From Gammaproteobacteria bacterium HGW-Gammaproteobacteria-15 (lineage in GTDB: Bacteria > Pseudomonadota > Gammaproteobacteria > Enterobacterales > Alteromonadaceae), in assembly GCA_002840125.1 (NCBI GenBank), contig PGZF01000001.1, positions 873,237-937,236 of the forward strand: a stretch of DNA of 64,000 bases, written 5' to 3'. The notes below the pieces were generated by a model that was given only the letters and a program-made list of their open reading frames with translations, did not search any database and was not told the DNA's origin. This document shows, piece after piece, positions 1-9,044 of this stretch. Position 1 is the stretch's first letter. Each line of letters begins with the position of its first letter. The position numbers were made by a program, and so were the translations under genes.

Positions 1-370
1 GGGCAAACATATGGTTAAACAGCGCAAAGCTGCAGCCATAAATGGCTTTGCTGGCGATAAGATGATCGCCCTGCTGCAAAAACGCCATAGTGCTGGCCGC
101 CACAGCACCCATGCCAGTGGCCGTAGCGGCAGCATCAGCCATGCCTTCCAGCGCTGCTATTTTCAGCTCCAGCTCGCGGGTAGTCGGGTTACCCAGCCGG
201 GTATAAATATAGCCTTCAGCTTCACCGGCAAACCGGGCTGCGCCCTGCTCGGCGTTATCAAAAATAAAAGTGGAGCTTTGGTACAGCGGCGTGGCTAAAG
301 TACCGTGTTGATTTTTTTCTTTACCGGCGTGAATACACAGGGTTTCGGCTTTTTTATTATTGTCATGCAT
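1..370 (-). CDS. Methionine gamma-lyase type PLP enzyme, N-terminal part (cut by window edge)
   Basis: Leftward gene whose first 123 codons are in the window. It belongs to the Cys/Met metabolism PLP-dependent family (cystathionine gamma-synthase, cystathionine lyases, methionine gamma-lyase). The visible part holds the family block around TPLYQSSTFIF (residues 23-33), the run YIYTRLGNPTTREL that contributes to PLP phosphate and substrate binding, and the stretch YGCSFALF near the edge. The Cys in YGC is the residue seen in methionine gamma-lyases, where it sits in the active site, so that activity (methionine to methanethiol, 2-oxobutyrate and ammonia) is favoured over the other family members. 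The PLP lysine lies beyond the window. The start is the ATG at 370; no strong ribosome binding site is seen. Confidence 0.8.
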   Translation of the reverse strand, partial: MHDNNKKAETLCIHAGKEKNQHGTLATPLYQSSTFIFDNAEQGAARFAGEAEGYIYTRLGNPTTRELELKIAALEGMADAAATATGMGAVAASTMAFLQQGDHLIASKAIYGCSFALFNHMFA

Positions 371-473
371 AAAGTTACTGCTACTGAAAGTTAAAGTCGC
401 TGTAACAAATAGCAGAAACTAATATTAATGGAAGCACGCCAGACATCTTGCAGTCTGGCGGTATCAACAAAGT

Positions 474-1487
474 TTATCCGGCACTGTCAGCTTTAGTTTG
501 CGCAGCAGTGCTAAAACGTTGCAATAACGCCCGGCCAAGTGATTTTATACTGACTTTGGCAGCAGCCGTTACCGGTAGTGGCCGCAACTGTTGCTGCGCC
601 AGATTACCAAGGCGGGCTACCAATAAACCGGCAATTACGCCCTGCCCGGCCCGGGCCGATAACTTAGCTGTTAACTCGCTGCCAATAACGTCGGATGCCA
701 TATCCAGCGCCAACTCTGAGCCACCGGCCCACAACAACGCTGCAAACAGCCGCTTTAACAGCACCATACTGCGCAGCTGGCCGATAGCGCCACCGTACAG
801 CTGTGCCAGCTCACGTACCAGACGGCTGCTGCGCCACAACACTACTATCATATCAGCCAACGCAAAGGGGCTTATTGCCACCGCCATACTGGTATCTGTG
901 GCCGCGCGATAAATAATTTGCTGTGCCTGTTTATCCAGCACGGATAAAACAAAATGCTCAAACAACACCAGTTGTTCTTCATCACTATGCTCATCTTTTA
1001 CTGCCGCGTGCCACTGGCTTATCGCTGCGCTAATATCGGGGTTTGCCGGCAAACTGGCTGCCACTGCCTGGCACAGCTTTTGCGCTTCGCCAAATTGTAC
1101 GCTGTGGCGGATACGCTGTGCGCTTTGCTGCCAATGCCGGTTACGGGCCAAACGACGCCATAGCTTTATTTCACGCCAGATCAGGCTTGTTAGCAGCACC
1201 AGTACAGCCACAGTAACCAGGCTGAGCAGGCCGCCCTGCAACACACTTTGCTGCCAGCTGTGCTGCAACATTAGCCCCCATTGCCACACCGATAGCACGA
1301 CAATAGTCAGTAAAGTGGCCGCAGACAAGCGCCACCACCAGCGGTTGGTTTTTACCGGCTTGGCAGGCTCTGCTGCAGATGCACTGATAAAGTTGTCGTC
1401 GTGGTAATAACTGGCGCTTTTTAACTCAATGGCTGCTGGCGTCAGCTTTTGCTGGTTAAAATGACGGGCTTGCTTTAATTCGCTCAT
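474..1487 (-). CDS. ycjF: YcjF/DUF697-type inner-membrane protein (TIGR01620)
   Basis: Protein of 337 residues. Two hydrophobic segments lie near residues 50-70 and 80-110 (WWWRLSAATLLTIVVLS, then LLSLVTVAVLVLLTSLIW), followed by a cytosolic-looking helical C-terminal half, as in E. coli YcjF (DUF697). Its biochemical role is not established; it is a member of the Psp/RpoE-associated envelope stress group. The open frame extends upstream to 1562, but the start chosen is ATG at 1487, which overlaps the ycjX stop codon by four bases (ATGA) and gives a normal family length. It is the last gene of the leftward pspABC-ycjX-ycjF run. A gap of about 100 bases with no gene separates it from the lyase gene. 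Confidence 0.88.
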   Translation of the reverse strand: MSELKQARHFNQQKLTPAAIELKSASYYHDDNFISASAAEPAKPVKTNRWWWRLSAATLLTIVVLSVWQWGLMLQHSWQQSVLQGGLLSLVTVAVLVLLTSLIWREIKLWRRLARNRHWQQSAQRIRHSVQFGEAQKLCQAVAASLPANPDISAAISQWHAAVKDEHSDEEQLVLFEHFVLSVLDKQAQQIIYRAATDTSMAVAISPFALADMIVVLWRSSRLVRELAQLYGGAIGQLRSMVLLKRLFAALLWAGGSELALDMASDVIGSELTAKLSARAGQGVIAGLLVARLGNLAQQQLRPLPVTAAAKVSIKSLGRALLQRFSTAAQTKADSAG

Positions 1488-2863
1488 CGTAATTTGTCTC
1501 CAAGGATAAACTGCAGCACATGGTCCATCCGCACATGAGGTAAAGCCTGAGTGTCGTTCCACGGCAGTGGCCGCAGCGGTAAAAAAGCAAACTTATGTTG
1601 CTCAAACACCGCTTGAGGCGGCACGTCTGGCGGTATGTCGCCTGGGAAATAGGTCAGCGCCTGCTGATCCAGCCCGGTACCACTGATGCAGGGTTGCGCC
1701 AAACCATCAGCCTGGACAAAACCACTGCTGCTGGCACGTATTGCGGCGATAGCCATGGCTTCAGTGGTAGCGGCCTGATACTGGCTGTTTTTCAGCGGCT
1801 GCTGTAACAGCTGTTGCAACAGCAAAGTAAGGGCTTTGTGTTGCTCTGGCGTAGCATGATCAGACTTACTGGCTGCAAATAATACTTTGCTGATTTTCGG
1901 CTTAAACAACCGGCTTAGCAGGCTGGATGGGCCATAATTAAAGCTTTGTAAAATAAGCCGCAGGGCCTGTTGCAGCTCGGTAATAGCGGCATAACCGGCA
2001 TTGAGTGCCGACAGGCAATCCACCAGAATGACCTGACGGTCAAGCGCTGAAAAATGTTGCTGGTAAAAGGGCTTGATCACATGTTTGCGGTAGCTGTCAT
2101 AGTGCTGCTCTAACTGGGTTGCCAGAGCGGAGGGTTGCTCTGCCTGTTGCGGTAACAATGGAAATAACTGCAGCATAGGAGCACCAGACAATGCCCCTGG
2201 CACCAGTAAACGGCCAGGCTGGTTTAAATAAGCACCGGGCGTTTGATGAAATTGCGTCAGCAACTGTTTATAGCTGTCAGTAAGCTGCTGCAGATGTAAT
2301 TCGCTGGCGTCCTGCAAATTGGTGTTTTGCAGCAACTGTGCAAACGGTTGTGCCGCTGCACTGCGATGCGTTTTGGCAAACAACTGCCAGCTAAACTCAC
2401 ACCACTGGGCGTAACTCATATCCAGCATCGGTAAATCCAGTAACCATTCACCGGGATAATCAATAATATCCAGCGCCAGCTCGCTGTGGCTCTGCAGGTG
2501 AGAGCGTAAACCTGACGCAGCTTTATAGCGCAGTTGCAGGCTTAACTGACTCCAGCCCGTGGTTGATGGTGGCCAGGCCGGTGGAGTTTGCTGCAGATAC
2601 TGCAGGTTTTGCTCCAGCGGAAAGCGTGGCACTGCCAGTACCTGGCTTGCCAAACGCCCGCCAAGGTAGCGTTGCTCACGTACCACATCGAAAAATGGCA
2701 AATTAGACGGCTGATCGCCCTGCGTTAACTGATGCACTAATGAGGTAATAAACGCGGTTTTACCTGAACCACTAAGCCCGGTAACTCCCAGACGTAAATG
2801 ACGATCAAAGGCACGGCCTGTCAGCTCGCGCCTTTGATGCTGAAGATGCTTAAATACATTCAT
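1484..2863 (-). CDS. ycjX: YcjX-like P-loop nucleotide-binding protein (DUF463)
   Basis: Protein of 459 residues, the usual length for YcjX. A Walker A loop, GLSGSGKTAF, is at residues 29-38 and the region LDIIDYPGEWLL near residue 132 looks like the Walker B/G3 element (D-x-PGE). Members are stress-regulated and often lie next to psp genes; the E. coli protein is a target of sigma32 and of the Psp response. The exact function is not known. It ends in a four-base overlap with ycjF, pointing to translational coupling, and starts 18 bases after the pspC stop. Confidence 0.9.
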   Translation of the reverse strand: MNVFKHLQHQRRELTGRAFDRHLRLGVTGLSGSGKTAFITSLVHQLTQGDQPSNLPFFDVVREQRYLGGRLASQVLAVPRFPLEQNLQYLQQTPPAWPPSTTGWSQLSLQLRYKAASGLRSHLQSHSELALDIIDYPGEWLLDLPMLDMSYAQWCEFSWQLFAKTHRSAAAQPFAQLLQNTNLQDASELHLQQLTDSYKQLLTQFHQTPGAYLNQPGRLLVPGALSGAPMLQLFPLLPQQAEQPSALATQLEQHYDSYRKHVIKPFYQQHFSALDRQVILVDCLSALNAGYAAITELQQALRLILQSFNYGPSSLLSRLFKPKISKVLFAASKSDHATPEQHKALTLLLQQLLQQPLKNSQYQAATTEAMAIAAIRASSSGFVQADGLAQPCISGTGLDQQALTYFPGDIPPDVPPQAVFEQHKFAFLPLRPLPWNDTQALPHVRMDHVLQFILGDKLR

Positions 2864-2881
2864 AAGCTAAGGCTTACCACC

Positions 2882-3298
2882 CTAGAGGCTGTTAAATTCG
2901 CGATTTAACTGAAATTTAGCTGATGTCACGTGGCGCTCAAGATCACGCAACCGTAGCTCTAACCCATTAAACTGGCTGGCTAAATGCTGCAGCGCGTCTT
3001 TTGGCGCTTCACCGCGCTGCCATAGCCGGGTTTTTACCTCTACCACCTTCTCTGTTGCCGGGCTTAAATCAGCCGTAGTTGTTGCTTTGAAGGCGGCCTT
3101 GGACTTTTTTTCCAGCACCACCCAGGCAGCAATATACAACACTGAAACCAAACCACCCGCACCGAGGAAAAATGCCGATACGGTAATAATACGTACCAGC
3201 CAGAGTTCCCAGCCAAAGTAGTCGGCAATACCGGCGCACACGCCGGCTATCTTGCCATTGGCATCATCACGTAACAGTTCACGTTTAAGTTTAGTCAT
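2882..3298 (-). CDS. pspC: Phage shock protein C (PspC), membrane sensor
   Basis: 138 residues from ATG at 3298. The PspC domain is seen at the N-terminus: a charged start (MTKLKRELLRDD), the motif GVCAGIADYFG, then a hydrophobic segment around FFLGAGGLVSVLYIAAWVV. A predicted helical cytosolic tail follows (FNGLELRLRDLERHV). In enteric bacteria PspB and PspC sit in the inner membrane and release PspA-bound PspF when the membrane is stressed. The frame is open further upstream, but the start at 3298 has the ribosome binding site GGAG at good distance and overlaps the end of pspB by eight bases, so the longer reading is rejected. Confidence 0.92.
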   Translation of the reverse strand: MTKLKRELLRDDANGKIAGVCAGIADYFGWELWLVRIITVSAFFLGAGGLVSVLYIAAWVVLEKKSKAAFKATTTADLSPATEKVVEVKTRLWQRGEAPKDALQHLASQFNGLELRLRDLERHVTSAKFQLNREFNSL

Positions 3299-3527
3299 GT
3301 GAAGATCTCCATTTCGGACTTTCTGCATCTAAAATGGCTTCAAGCGTTTTAATGCGATCAGCCATTTTCTCTGCCCGGTGTGCCAGATCATTTAACTGTA
3401 ACAGCTCCTGATCTGACAACCCCTGCCCCATTTTGTTCTTGCTACGGTAATGCATGATTACCCAGATCGGTGCCACAAAAATCATAAACAGGATAATTGG
3501 TACACCAATGACTTCTGACAAATCCAT
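3291..3527 (-). CDS. pspB: Phage shock protein B (PspB)
   Basis: 78 residues. An N-terminal membrane segment (VIGVPIILFMIFVAPIWVIMH) is followed by a basic stretch and a C-terminal amphipathic helix with leucine-rich spacing, the known plan of PspB. It partners with PspC as the membrane-stress sensor of the Psp system. It lies 24 bases after pspA and overlaps pspC, so the three genes are clearly one transcription unit. The last codons use the sequence that also holds the pspC start. Confidence 0.92.
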   Translation of the reverse strand: MDLSEVIGVPIILFMIFVAPIWVIMHYRSKNKMGQGLSDQELLQLNDLAHRAEKMADRIKTLEAILDAESPKWRSSHD

Positions 3528-3551
3528 GAGTTACTCCTAAACGCCTGCAGC

Positions 3552-4223
3552 TCAGGCGTCTTTATCTTTCTGGTTAACTTTAGCTTTTAATGCCGCCAGT
3601 TCATTGTCAATTTTGTCCTGTGCAGCCAGTTCAGCAAACTCATCTTTTAAGGTTTTCTTACCTAAGTCATAGGCTTCAACCTGAGCTTCCAGCGTATCAA
3701 TTTTCTGCTCGTAACGCTCAAATTTATACATCGCATCATTAATACGATTGCTGTCCAGCGTCTTTTTCACTTCCAGGCGTGATGCCACTGTTTTCTGGCG
3801 CATCAGCATAGACTTCTGCCGTGCTTTGGCATCTGCCAGTTTTTCCTGCAGCTGTGCCACTTCGTCCTGCAGCTTGCTGATATGCTCGTCCAGATTGGTA
3901 ATATCTGCAGCCACTGCATTGGCCTGATCCGCAGCTTTTTGCCGCTCAATCAGCGCAGAGCGCGCTAAATCTTCGCGTTCTTTGCTAAGCGCCAGCTCGG
4001 CCTTAGCCTGCCAGTCGGCAACTTCTTCCTGTAAACGGTTTACCACCCGCTGTAACTCTTTTTTCTCAGCGATGGTTTTAGCCGAAGAAGAACGAACTTC
4101 TACTAAGGTGTCTTCCATTTCCTGAATAATCAAACGGACCATTTTTTCCGGATCTTCGGCTTTATCTAACAGCGCGTTGATATTTGAGTTCACTATGTCT
4201 GAGAAGCGTGAAAAAATACCCAT
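3552..4223 (-). CDS. pspA: Phage shock protein A (PspA/IM30 family)
   Basis: 223 residues, nearly all predicted alpha-helical coiled coil rich in Glu, Lys, Gln and Ala, as in PspA/Vipp1. The start MGIFSRFSDIVNSNIN forms the amphipathic helix that binds stressed membrane in the family. PspA has two known jobs: in resting cells it binds and blocks PspF, and under stress it assembles on the inner membrane to limit proton leak. First gene of the leftward psp unit, divergent from pspF, with a sigma54-type promoter in front of it. Confidence 0.95.
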   Translation of the reverse strand: MGIFSRFSDIVNSNINALLDKAEDPEKMVRLIIQEMEDTLVEVRSSSAKTIAEKKELQRVVNRLQEEVADWQAKAELALSKEREDLARSALIERQKAADQANAVAADITNLDEHISKLQDEVAQLQEKLADAKARQKSMLMRQKTVASRLEVKKTLDSNRINDAMYKFERYEQKIDTLEAQVEAYDLGKKTLKDEFAELAAQDKIDNELAALKAKVNQKDKDA

Positions 4224-4266
4224 AATATTTACCTCTTAAATGACTGGTTTAGTACAACCTAATCTA

Positions 4267-4283
4267 TTCAGTTTCCTTGCCAA
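4267..4283 (-). promoter_or_regulatory. Sigma54-type (-24/-12) promoter of pspA
   Basis: On the minus strand the sequence is TTGGCAAGGAAACTGAA, with the GG of the -24 element and the TG-A of the -12 element at the usual 10-base spacing. It matches the pattern of the E. coli pspA promoter, which also departs from the GC of the -12 box. It lies about 45 bases in front of the pspA start. The rest of the 184-base pspA-pspF gap is AT-rich and would hold the PspF upstream sites; a weak pspF promoter (TTGCAT at 4332-4337) is possible. Confidence 0.7.
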
Positions 4284-4407
4284 CTTTGCAAATTATTTTA
4301 AACCAATGATTAGTATCAATTTTTATTTATTTTGCATTAAAGCTTCTGCTGGCGGATATTATGAAATACACTACTAATTAGCCAATTTAACTAACAAATA
4401 GCACGCC

Positions 4408-5493
4408 ATGAGCATAAAATTCAAACAAGATAATCTGGTGGGCCAGTCTAACAGTTTTCTGAATGTGCTGGATCAGGTCTCGCAAATAGCGCCGTTAGAC
4501 AAGCCGGTATTAATTATCGGTGAACGTGGCACCGGTAAAGAACTCATCGCCGCCCGCCTGCACTTTTTGTCGCAACGCTGGGATCAGCAATACCTTACGC
4601 TTAACTGCGCCTCATTAAACGAAAACCTGCTGGAAAGTGAACTGTTTGGCCACGAAGCAGGCGCCTTTACCGGTGCCAGTAAACGCCATGAAGGCCGCTT
4701 TGAGCGGGCTCATGGTGGCACTTTGTTTCTGGATGAGCTGGCCAACACCCCAGGCTTAGTACAGGAAAAGCTGCTTCGGGTGATTGAATATGGCGAGTTT
4801 GAACGCGTAGGTGGCAGCCGCTCGATAAAAACCGACGTCCGGCTGATTTGTGCTACCAACGAAGATTTACCGGTATTAGCCGAGCAGGGCGAATTTCGTG
4901 CCGACTTACTTGACCGGCTGGCGTTTGATGTTATTACCTTGCCGCCGATGCGTGAGCGCCAGGAAGATATTATGGTACTGGCAGAACATTTTGCCATTAA
5001 TATGGCCCGCGAGCTGGGCTTTGAGTTATTCAGTGGTTTTAGTGAAAAAGCCAAACGTACCCTGCTTGACTACCATTGGCCTGGCAATGTGCGCGAACTG
5101 AAAAACGTGGTAGAGCGCAGCGTATACCGCACCAATAATGCTTATGTACCGGTGCACGACATTCAGTTAGACCCGTTTGAGTCGCCTTACCGGCCCAGAC
5201 AACGCATTAAAGCGCCGCGCCAGCAGGCGCAAACCTTAGCGGTACAGGAAAGCGCAAACACCTTACCCGTTACTGCAGCAGCCGTAGTTACGGCTAATAA
5301 TAACCCGTTTGATTTTAGCCAGGTGCAGGATTTTAAAACCCTGTCGCAGGATTTTGAGGTAAGCCTGATTAAACAGGCACTGGCTGCCAGCCAGTACAAC
5401 CAGAAAAAAACGGCTGAACTGCTGAATCTGACCTATCATCAGCTACGCGGTTATATGAAAAAATATCAGTTACTGGAAAGCCAGCAAGCATGA
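4408..5493 (+). CDS. pspF: PspF, sigma54-dependent activator of the psp operon
   Basis: 361 residues, somewhat longer than enteric PspF. There is no N-terminal receiver domain: the AAA+ domain begins almost at once. Walker A is GERGTGKE (residues 38-45), the sigma54-contact loop is GAFTGA (about residue 87), Walker B is GGTLFLDEL (about 107) and an arginine-finger region follows. A Fis-type helix-turn-helix closes the protein (KKTAELLNLTYHQLRGYMKK). A longer, low-complexity Ala/Thr/Val linker (about residues 265-310) accounts for the extra length. PspF drives pspA from its sigma54 promoter and is held inactive by PspA. The last four bases overlap the start of sapA, so pspF and sap are probably cotranscribed. 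Confidence 0.95.
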   Translation: MSIKFKQDNLVGQSNSFLNVLDQVSQIAPLDKPVLIIGERGTGKELIAARLHFLSQRWDQQYLTLNCASLNENLLESELFGHEAGAFTGASKRHEGRFERAHGGTLFLDELANTPGLVQEKLLRVIEYGEFERVGGSRSIKTDVRLICATNEDLPVLAEQGEFRADLLDRLAFDVITLPPMRERQEDIMVLAEHFAINMARELGFELFSGFSEKAKRTLLDYHWPGNVRELKNVVERSVYRTNNAYVPVHDIQLDPFESPYRPRQRIKAPRQQAQTLAVQESANTLPVTAAAVVTANNNPFDFSQVQDFKTLSQDFEVSLIKQALAASQYNQKKTAELLNLTYHQLRGYMKKYQLLESQQA

Positions 5494-7133
5494 ATGTCAG
5501 CTTTGGTCAGATAATACTGCCAGCACCCGGACGCCGTTTTTTGCCACTGTGTTTGGCAACCTTATTAGGCGCCTGTCAGCCGCAATTGCCTGAAACCGTG
5601 CGCAGTGGTTTAGTATATTGCTCTGAAGGCTCACCAGAGTCGTTTAACCCGCAGCTGGTAACATCCGGCACCACCATTGATGCCATCAGCCAGCAATTAT
5701 ATGACCGCTTACTGGATATTGACCCACAAAGTGGCGAGCTTAAACCTTTACTGGCCACCCAATGGCAAGTGAATGACAACGGCACTGTGTATGAATTTAC
5801 CCTGCGCCCGGATGTGCAGTTTCATCAAACCGAATACTTTAGCCCCAGCCGGGCATTTAACAGCGAAGATGTGGTATTTACCTTTAATCGTATTATGGAG
5901 AAAAACCATCCTTTTCATTATCAGGGTGGCGGTAACTACCCGTTTTTCCAAAGTGTTGACTGGGCCAATTTGGTTGAACGTGTGGTAGCGACCAGTAACA
6001 ACACTGTGCGGTTTGAATTAAGCCGGCCGGACAGCTCGTTTTTATCTAATCTGGCTACTGATTTTGCCGCCATTTTATCGGCAGAATACGGCGCTGCCGT
6101 GCTTGAACAAGGCCAACCCGGCCGTATTGACAGCCACCCGGTTGGTACCGGGCCGTTTCGCTTTAAAGAGTACCAAAAAGACGTACTGATACGATATTAC
6201 CGCCACAAAACCTACTGGCGTGAACTGGCAAAGCCAGAGCAGCTGGTGTTTGACATAGTGCCAAACAATGCCCGGCGCATGGCGAAACTGTTTACCCACG
6301 AATGTGATGTGGTGGCCTTTCCGCGCGTGGCTGAACTTGGCCTGATCAGCCAGCGGCCAGATGTCGACGTGCAGGAAAGCACCAGTATGAACGTTGGTTT
6401 CTGGGCATTTAATACTGCCAAGCCGCCTTTTGACAACGCCAAGGTGCGGCTGGCACTGGCAATGGCGATTAACCGCGAAGCCATTTTACAGGCGGTGTAT
6501 TTTGGTTATGCCACTGCGGCAAACTCCGTATTACCACCGACATCCTGGGCTTATAATGCTGAGTTGCCGCAATTACCTTTTGATCAAACCCAGGCTAAAG
6601 CATTGCTGGCCGAAGCAGGCTATGCCAATGGTTTTAGTATGGATATCTGGGCAATGCCGGTGCAACGCCTGTATAACCCTAATGCTTTGAAAATGGCCGA
6701 AATGATGCAAGCAGATCTTGCGCAAATTGGTGTCAGGGCCACGATAGTATCTTATGAGTGGAACAGTTTTCGCCGTAAACTCAGCAACAACGAGCATGAC
6801 TCAGTTCTCATTGGCTGGTCGGCCGATAATGCCGATCCGGACAACTTTTTCCGGCCACTGTTAAGCTGCAGTGCCGCCCAGACCGGCACTAACCGCGCCA
6901 ACTGGTGTGACGCTAACTTCGATCGCCTTATCAGCCAGGCATTGCTGACATCGGATCAAAAGCAACGCCGCAGCTACTACATGGCGGCTCAACAATATCT
7001 GGCCGAACAAATGCCGTTGCTGAGCATTGCCCATTCGCAACGCTTTCAGGCGCTTAACAGCGACATCAGCGGCATTGACATTAATCCTTACGGCGGTATC
7101 TCGCTGGCAACTGCCGTTAAGGATGTTAAATGA
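5490..7133 (+). CDS. sapA: SapA-like periplasmic peptide-binding lipoprotein
   Basis: 547 residues, solute-binding protein family 5 (DppA/OppA). The N-terminus carries a signal with lipobox LLGAC (Cys near residue 29), so it is likely anchored in the membrane. Family features include the early block SGLVYCSEGSPESFNPQL, NSEDVVFTFNRI (residues about 125-136) and GTGPFRFKEY. In enteric bacteria SapA works with SapBCDF and has been linked to antimicrobial peptide resistance; the E. coli permease part has been reported to export putrescine. It overlaps pspF upstream and sapB downstream by four bases each. Confidence 0.9.
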   Translation: MNVSFGQIILPAPGRRFLPLCLATLLGACQPQLPETVRSGLVYCSEGSPESFNPQLVTSGTTIDAISQQLYDRLLDIDPQSGELKPLLATQWQVNDNGTVYEFTLRPDVQFHQTEYFSPSRAFNSEDVVFTFNRIMEKNHPFHYQGGGNYPFFQSVDWANLVERVVATSNNTVRFELSRPDSSFLSNLATDFAAILSAEYGAAVLEQGQPGRIDSHPVGTGPFRFKEYQKDVLIRYYRHKTYWRELAKPEQLVFDIVPNNARRMAKLFTHECDVVAFPRVAELGLISQRPDVDVQESTSMNVGFWAFNTAKPPFDNAKVRLALAMAINREAILQAVYFGYATAANSVLPPTSWAYNAELPQLPFDQTQAKALLAEAGYANGFSMDIWAMPVQRLYNPNALKMAEMMQADLAQIGVRATIVSYEWNSFRRKLSNNEHDSVLIGWSADNADPDNFFRPLLSCSAAQTGTNRANWCDANFDRLISQALLTSDQKQRRSYYMAAQQYLAEQMPLLSIAHSQRFQALNSDISGIDINPYGGISLATAVKDVK

Positions 7134-8146
7134 TCCTGTATTTATTGCGCCGTCTGTTTTTACTGGCTTTTGTCTTTATTGCTCTGAGCATACTGGCATT
7201 TAGCCTGGGGTATCTGTTTCCGGGTAATACCTTGCAAAACTTTACCGGCCTGACAGATATTTCTGCTGAACTGGCAACCCAATTAACGGCAGAGTACCGC
7301 TTAGATAGCGGCTACATACAACAGTATATTGCCTACCTGCAGCGTATTTTCAGTGGCGATTGGGGGCTGTCTTTTGCCAGCAAACAACCGCTGCTACAGG
7401 AAATAAAAATACTGCTGCCGGCAACGTTAGAGCTGGCGGCTTATGCTCTGCTGGTGTCATTTTTTGTCGGCATTCCACTGGGTATTATTGCTGCGATAAA
7501 ACCAGAAGGTATTATCAGCCGCATTATTTCAGCGCTGGCTATAGCAGGTTACTCAATACCGGTATTCTGGTGGGCACTGCTACTGATTATGCTGTTTTCG
7601 CTTGGCCTGGGCTGGTTGCCAACGGCAGGTCGCATTGGCGTGCTGTATGAAATTCCGCATGTTACCGGTTTTATGCTGGCAGATATTCTGCTGGCCAATA
7701 GTCAACATCAAGCTGAAGCGCTGCTAAACGCTCTGCGTCATATGTTGCTACCCACGGTTGTGCTGGCCACTTTCCCTACCACAGTAATGATACGTTTTAC
7801 CCGCGACTCTATGCTGGATGTCTGGGAACAAAGTTATATAAAAACCGCACGCGCTAAAGGGCTTAACCGGGTGCAAGTACTGTACAGGCATGCTTTGCGT
7901 AACGCGCTGCTGCCGGTTATCCGTCAGATAGGCCTGCAATTTAGCACCCTTATAACGCTGGCGATGATTACTGAAGTTATTTTCTCCTGGCCAGGTATTG
8001 GCCGCTGGCTGATAGACAGTATTTATCAGCGTAATTACCCGGCAATTCAGGCGGGGTTACTGGTTATCTCAACCCTGGTTATCAGTGTAAATATGTTGAC
8101 AGAAATTCTGCATACGCTGTTTAACCCTTTAGCAAGGAAGCGCTGA
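7130..8146 (+). CDS. sapB: SapB-like ABC transporter permease
   Basis: 338 residues, a binding-protein-dependent permease of the DppB/OppB type. A first membrane helix (LLRRLFLLAFVFIALSILAFSLGYLF) is followed by a periplasmic part and a core of about five more helices. The EAA loop that contacts the ATPases is at SYIKTARAKGLNRVQVLYRHAL (about residues 235-256). It pairs with SapC. It starts inside the end of sapA (ATGA overlap) and ends one base before sapC. Confidence 0.9.
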   Translation: MILYLLRRLFLLAFVFIALSILAFSLGYLFPGNTLQNFTGLTDISAELATQLTAEYRLDSGYIQQYIAYLQRIFSGDWGLSFASKQPLLQEIKILLPATLELAAYALLVSFFVGIPLGIIAAIKPEGIISRIISALAIAGYSIPVFWWALLLIMLFSLGLGWLPTAGRIGVLYEIPHVTGFMLADILLANSQHQAEALLNALRHMLLPTVVLATFPTTVMIRFTRDSMLDVWEQSYIKTARAKGLNRVQVLYRHALRNALLPVIRQIGLQFSTLITLAMITEVIFSWPGIGRWLIDSIYQRNYPAIQAGLLVISTLVISVNMLTEILHTLFNPLARKR

Positions 8147-8147
8147 G

Positions 8148-9044
8148 ATGGCCCGCTTTCGTTTATTACCAGATGAACAACAAGCCCGCTCGCCGCTGCT
8201 ATTGCTATGGCGCGAATTTGCCCGCCAGCACAGTGCTATGTCGGGGCTGGTGTTGTTTATGCTGTTTTTTCTGCTGGCCGTACTCTCGCCACTGCTGACA
8301 CCTCATGATCCCTACCTGCAAAACGATACCCTGCTGCTGATTGCCCCCTCATGGTCTGAACAGGGGCTGGTGCAATATCCGTTTGGTACCGATGATTTGG
8401 GCCGTGATATGTTCTCCCGCATGCTGATTGGAGCCCGTTACACTTTTGGTATCGCCCTGATCACAGTAATCGGCGCCTTGTTGATAGGGCTATTGTTGGG
8501 TGTACTGGCAGGCATGAGTAAGGGCGTAAAATCCAGCATATTTAACCATGTGCTCGATTTGGCGCTGACAATCCCCTCCTTGCTGTTAGCCATTATTATC
8601 GTGGCCATACTCGGCCCTGGCCTGTTAAACACGCTGTGGGCCATTATGCTGGCTTTACTGCCACAATTTGTTCATAGCATCCGTAATGCTATAGCCGAAC
8701 AGCTGAATCAGGATTATGTCACCGCTTACCGCTTAGACGGTGCCAGCAACTGGCAGGTACTTACCCGGCTTATTTTACCCAATATCTGGGAGCGGTTAAC
8801 CGTAACCGCGACGATGGCATTATCAACCGCTATTCTTGATATTGCTGCGCTGGGCTTTCTCGGTCTTGGCGCCCAGGCTCCCACAGCAGAATGGGGCGCT
8901 ATTATTGCAGACTCGCTGGATCTTATTTATGTTGCCCCTGTTGGCGTTGCACTGCCTGGGCTACTGATATTTACCGCAGTATTGTCGGTTAATCTGGTAG
9001 GCGATGGCCTGCGTAACGCCATGAAAAAACGGCGGGAAAACTAA
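8148..9044 (+). CDS. sapC: SapC-like ABC transporter permease
   Basis: 298 residues, DppC/OppC type permease. An N-terminal helix (SGLVLFMLFFLLAVLSPLL) precedes the conserved FGTDDLGRDMFSR block and the transport core. The EAA loop is at DYVTAYRLDGASNWQVLTRL (about residues 189-208). It ends in a one-base overlap (TAATG) with sapD, which supports coupled translation of the whole operon. Confidence 0.9.
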   Translation: MARFRLLPDEQQARSPLLLLWREFARQHSAMSGLVLFMLFFLLAVLSPLLTPHDPYLQNDTLLLIAPSWSEQGLVQYPFGTDDLGRDMFSRMLIGARYTFGIALITVIGALLIGLLLGVLAGMSKGVKSSIFNHVLDLALTIPSLLLAIIIVAILGPGLLNTLWAIMLALLPQFVHSIRNAIAEQLNQDYVTAYRLDGASNWQVLTRLILPNIWERLTVTATMALSTAILDIAALGFLGLGAQAPTAEWGAIIADSLDLIYVAPVGVALPGLLIFTAVLSVNLVGDGLRNAMKKRREN

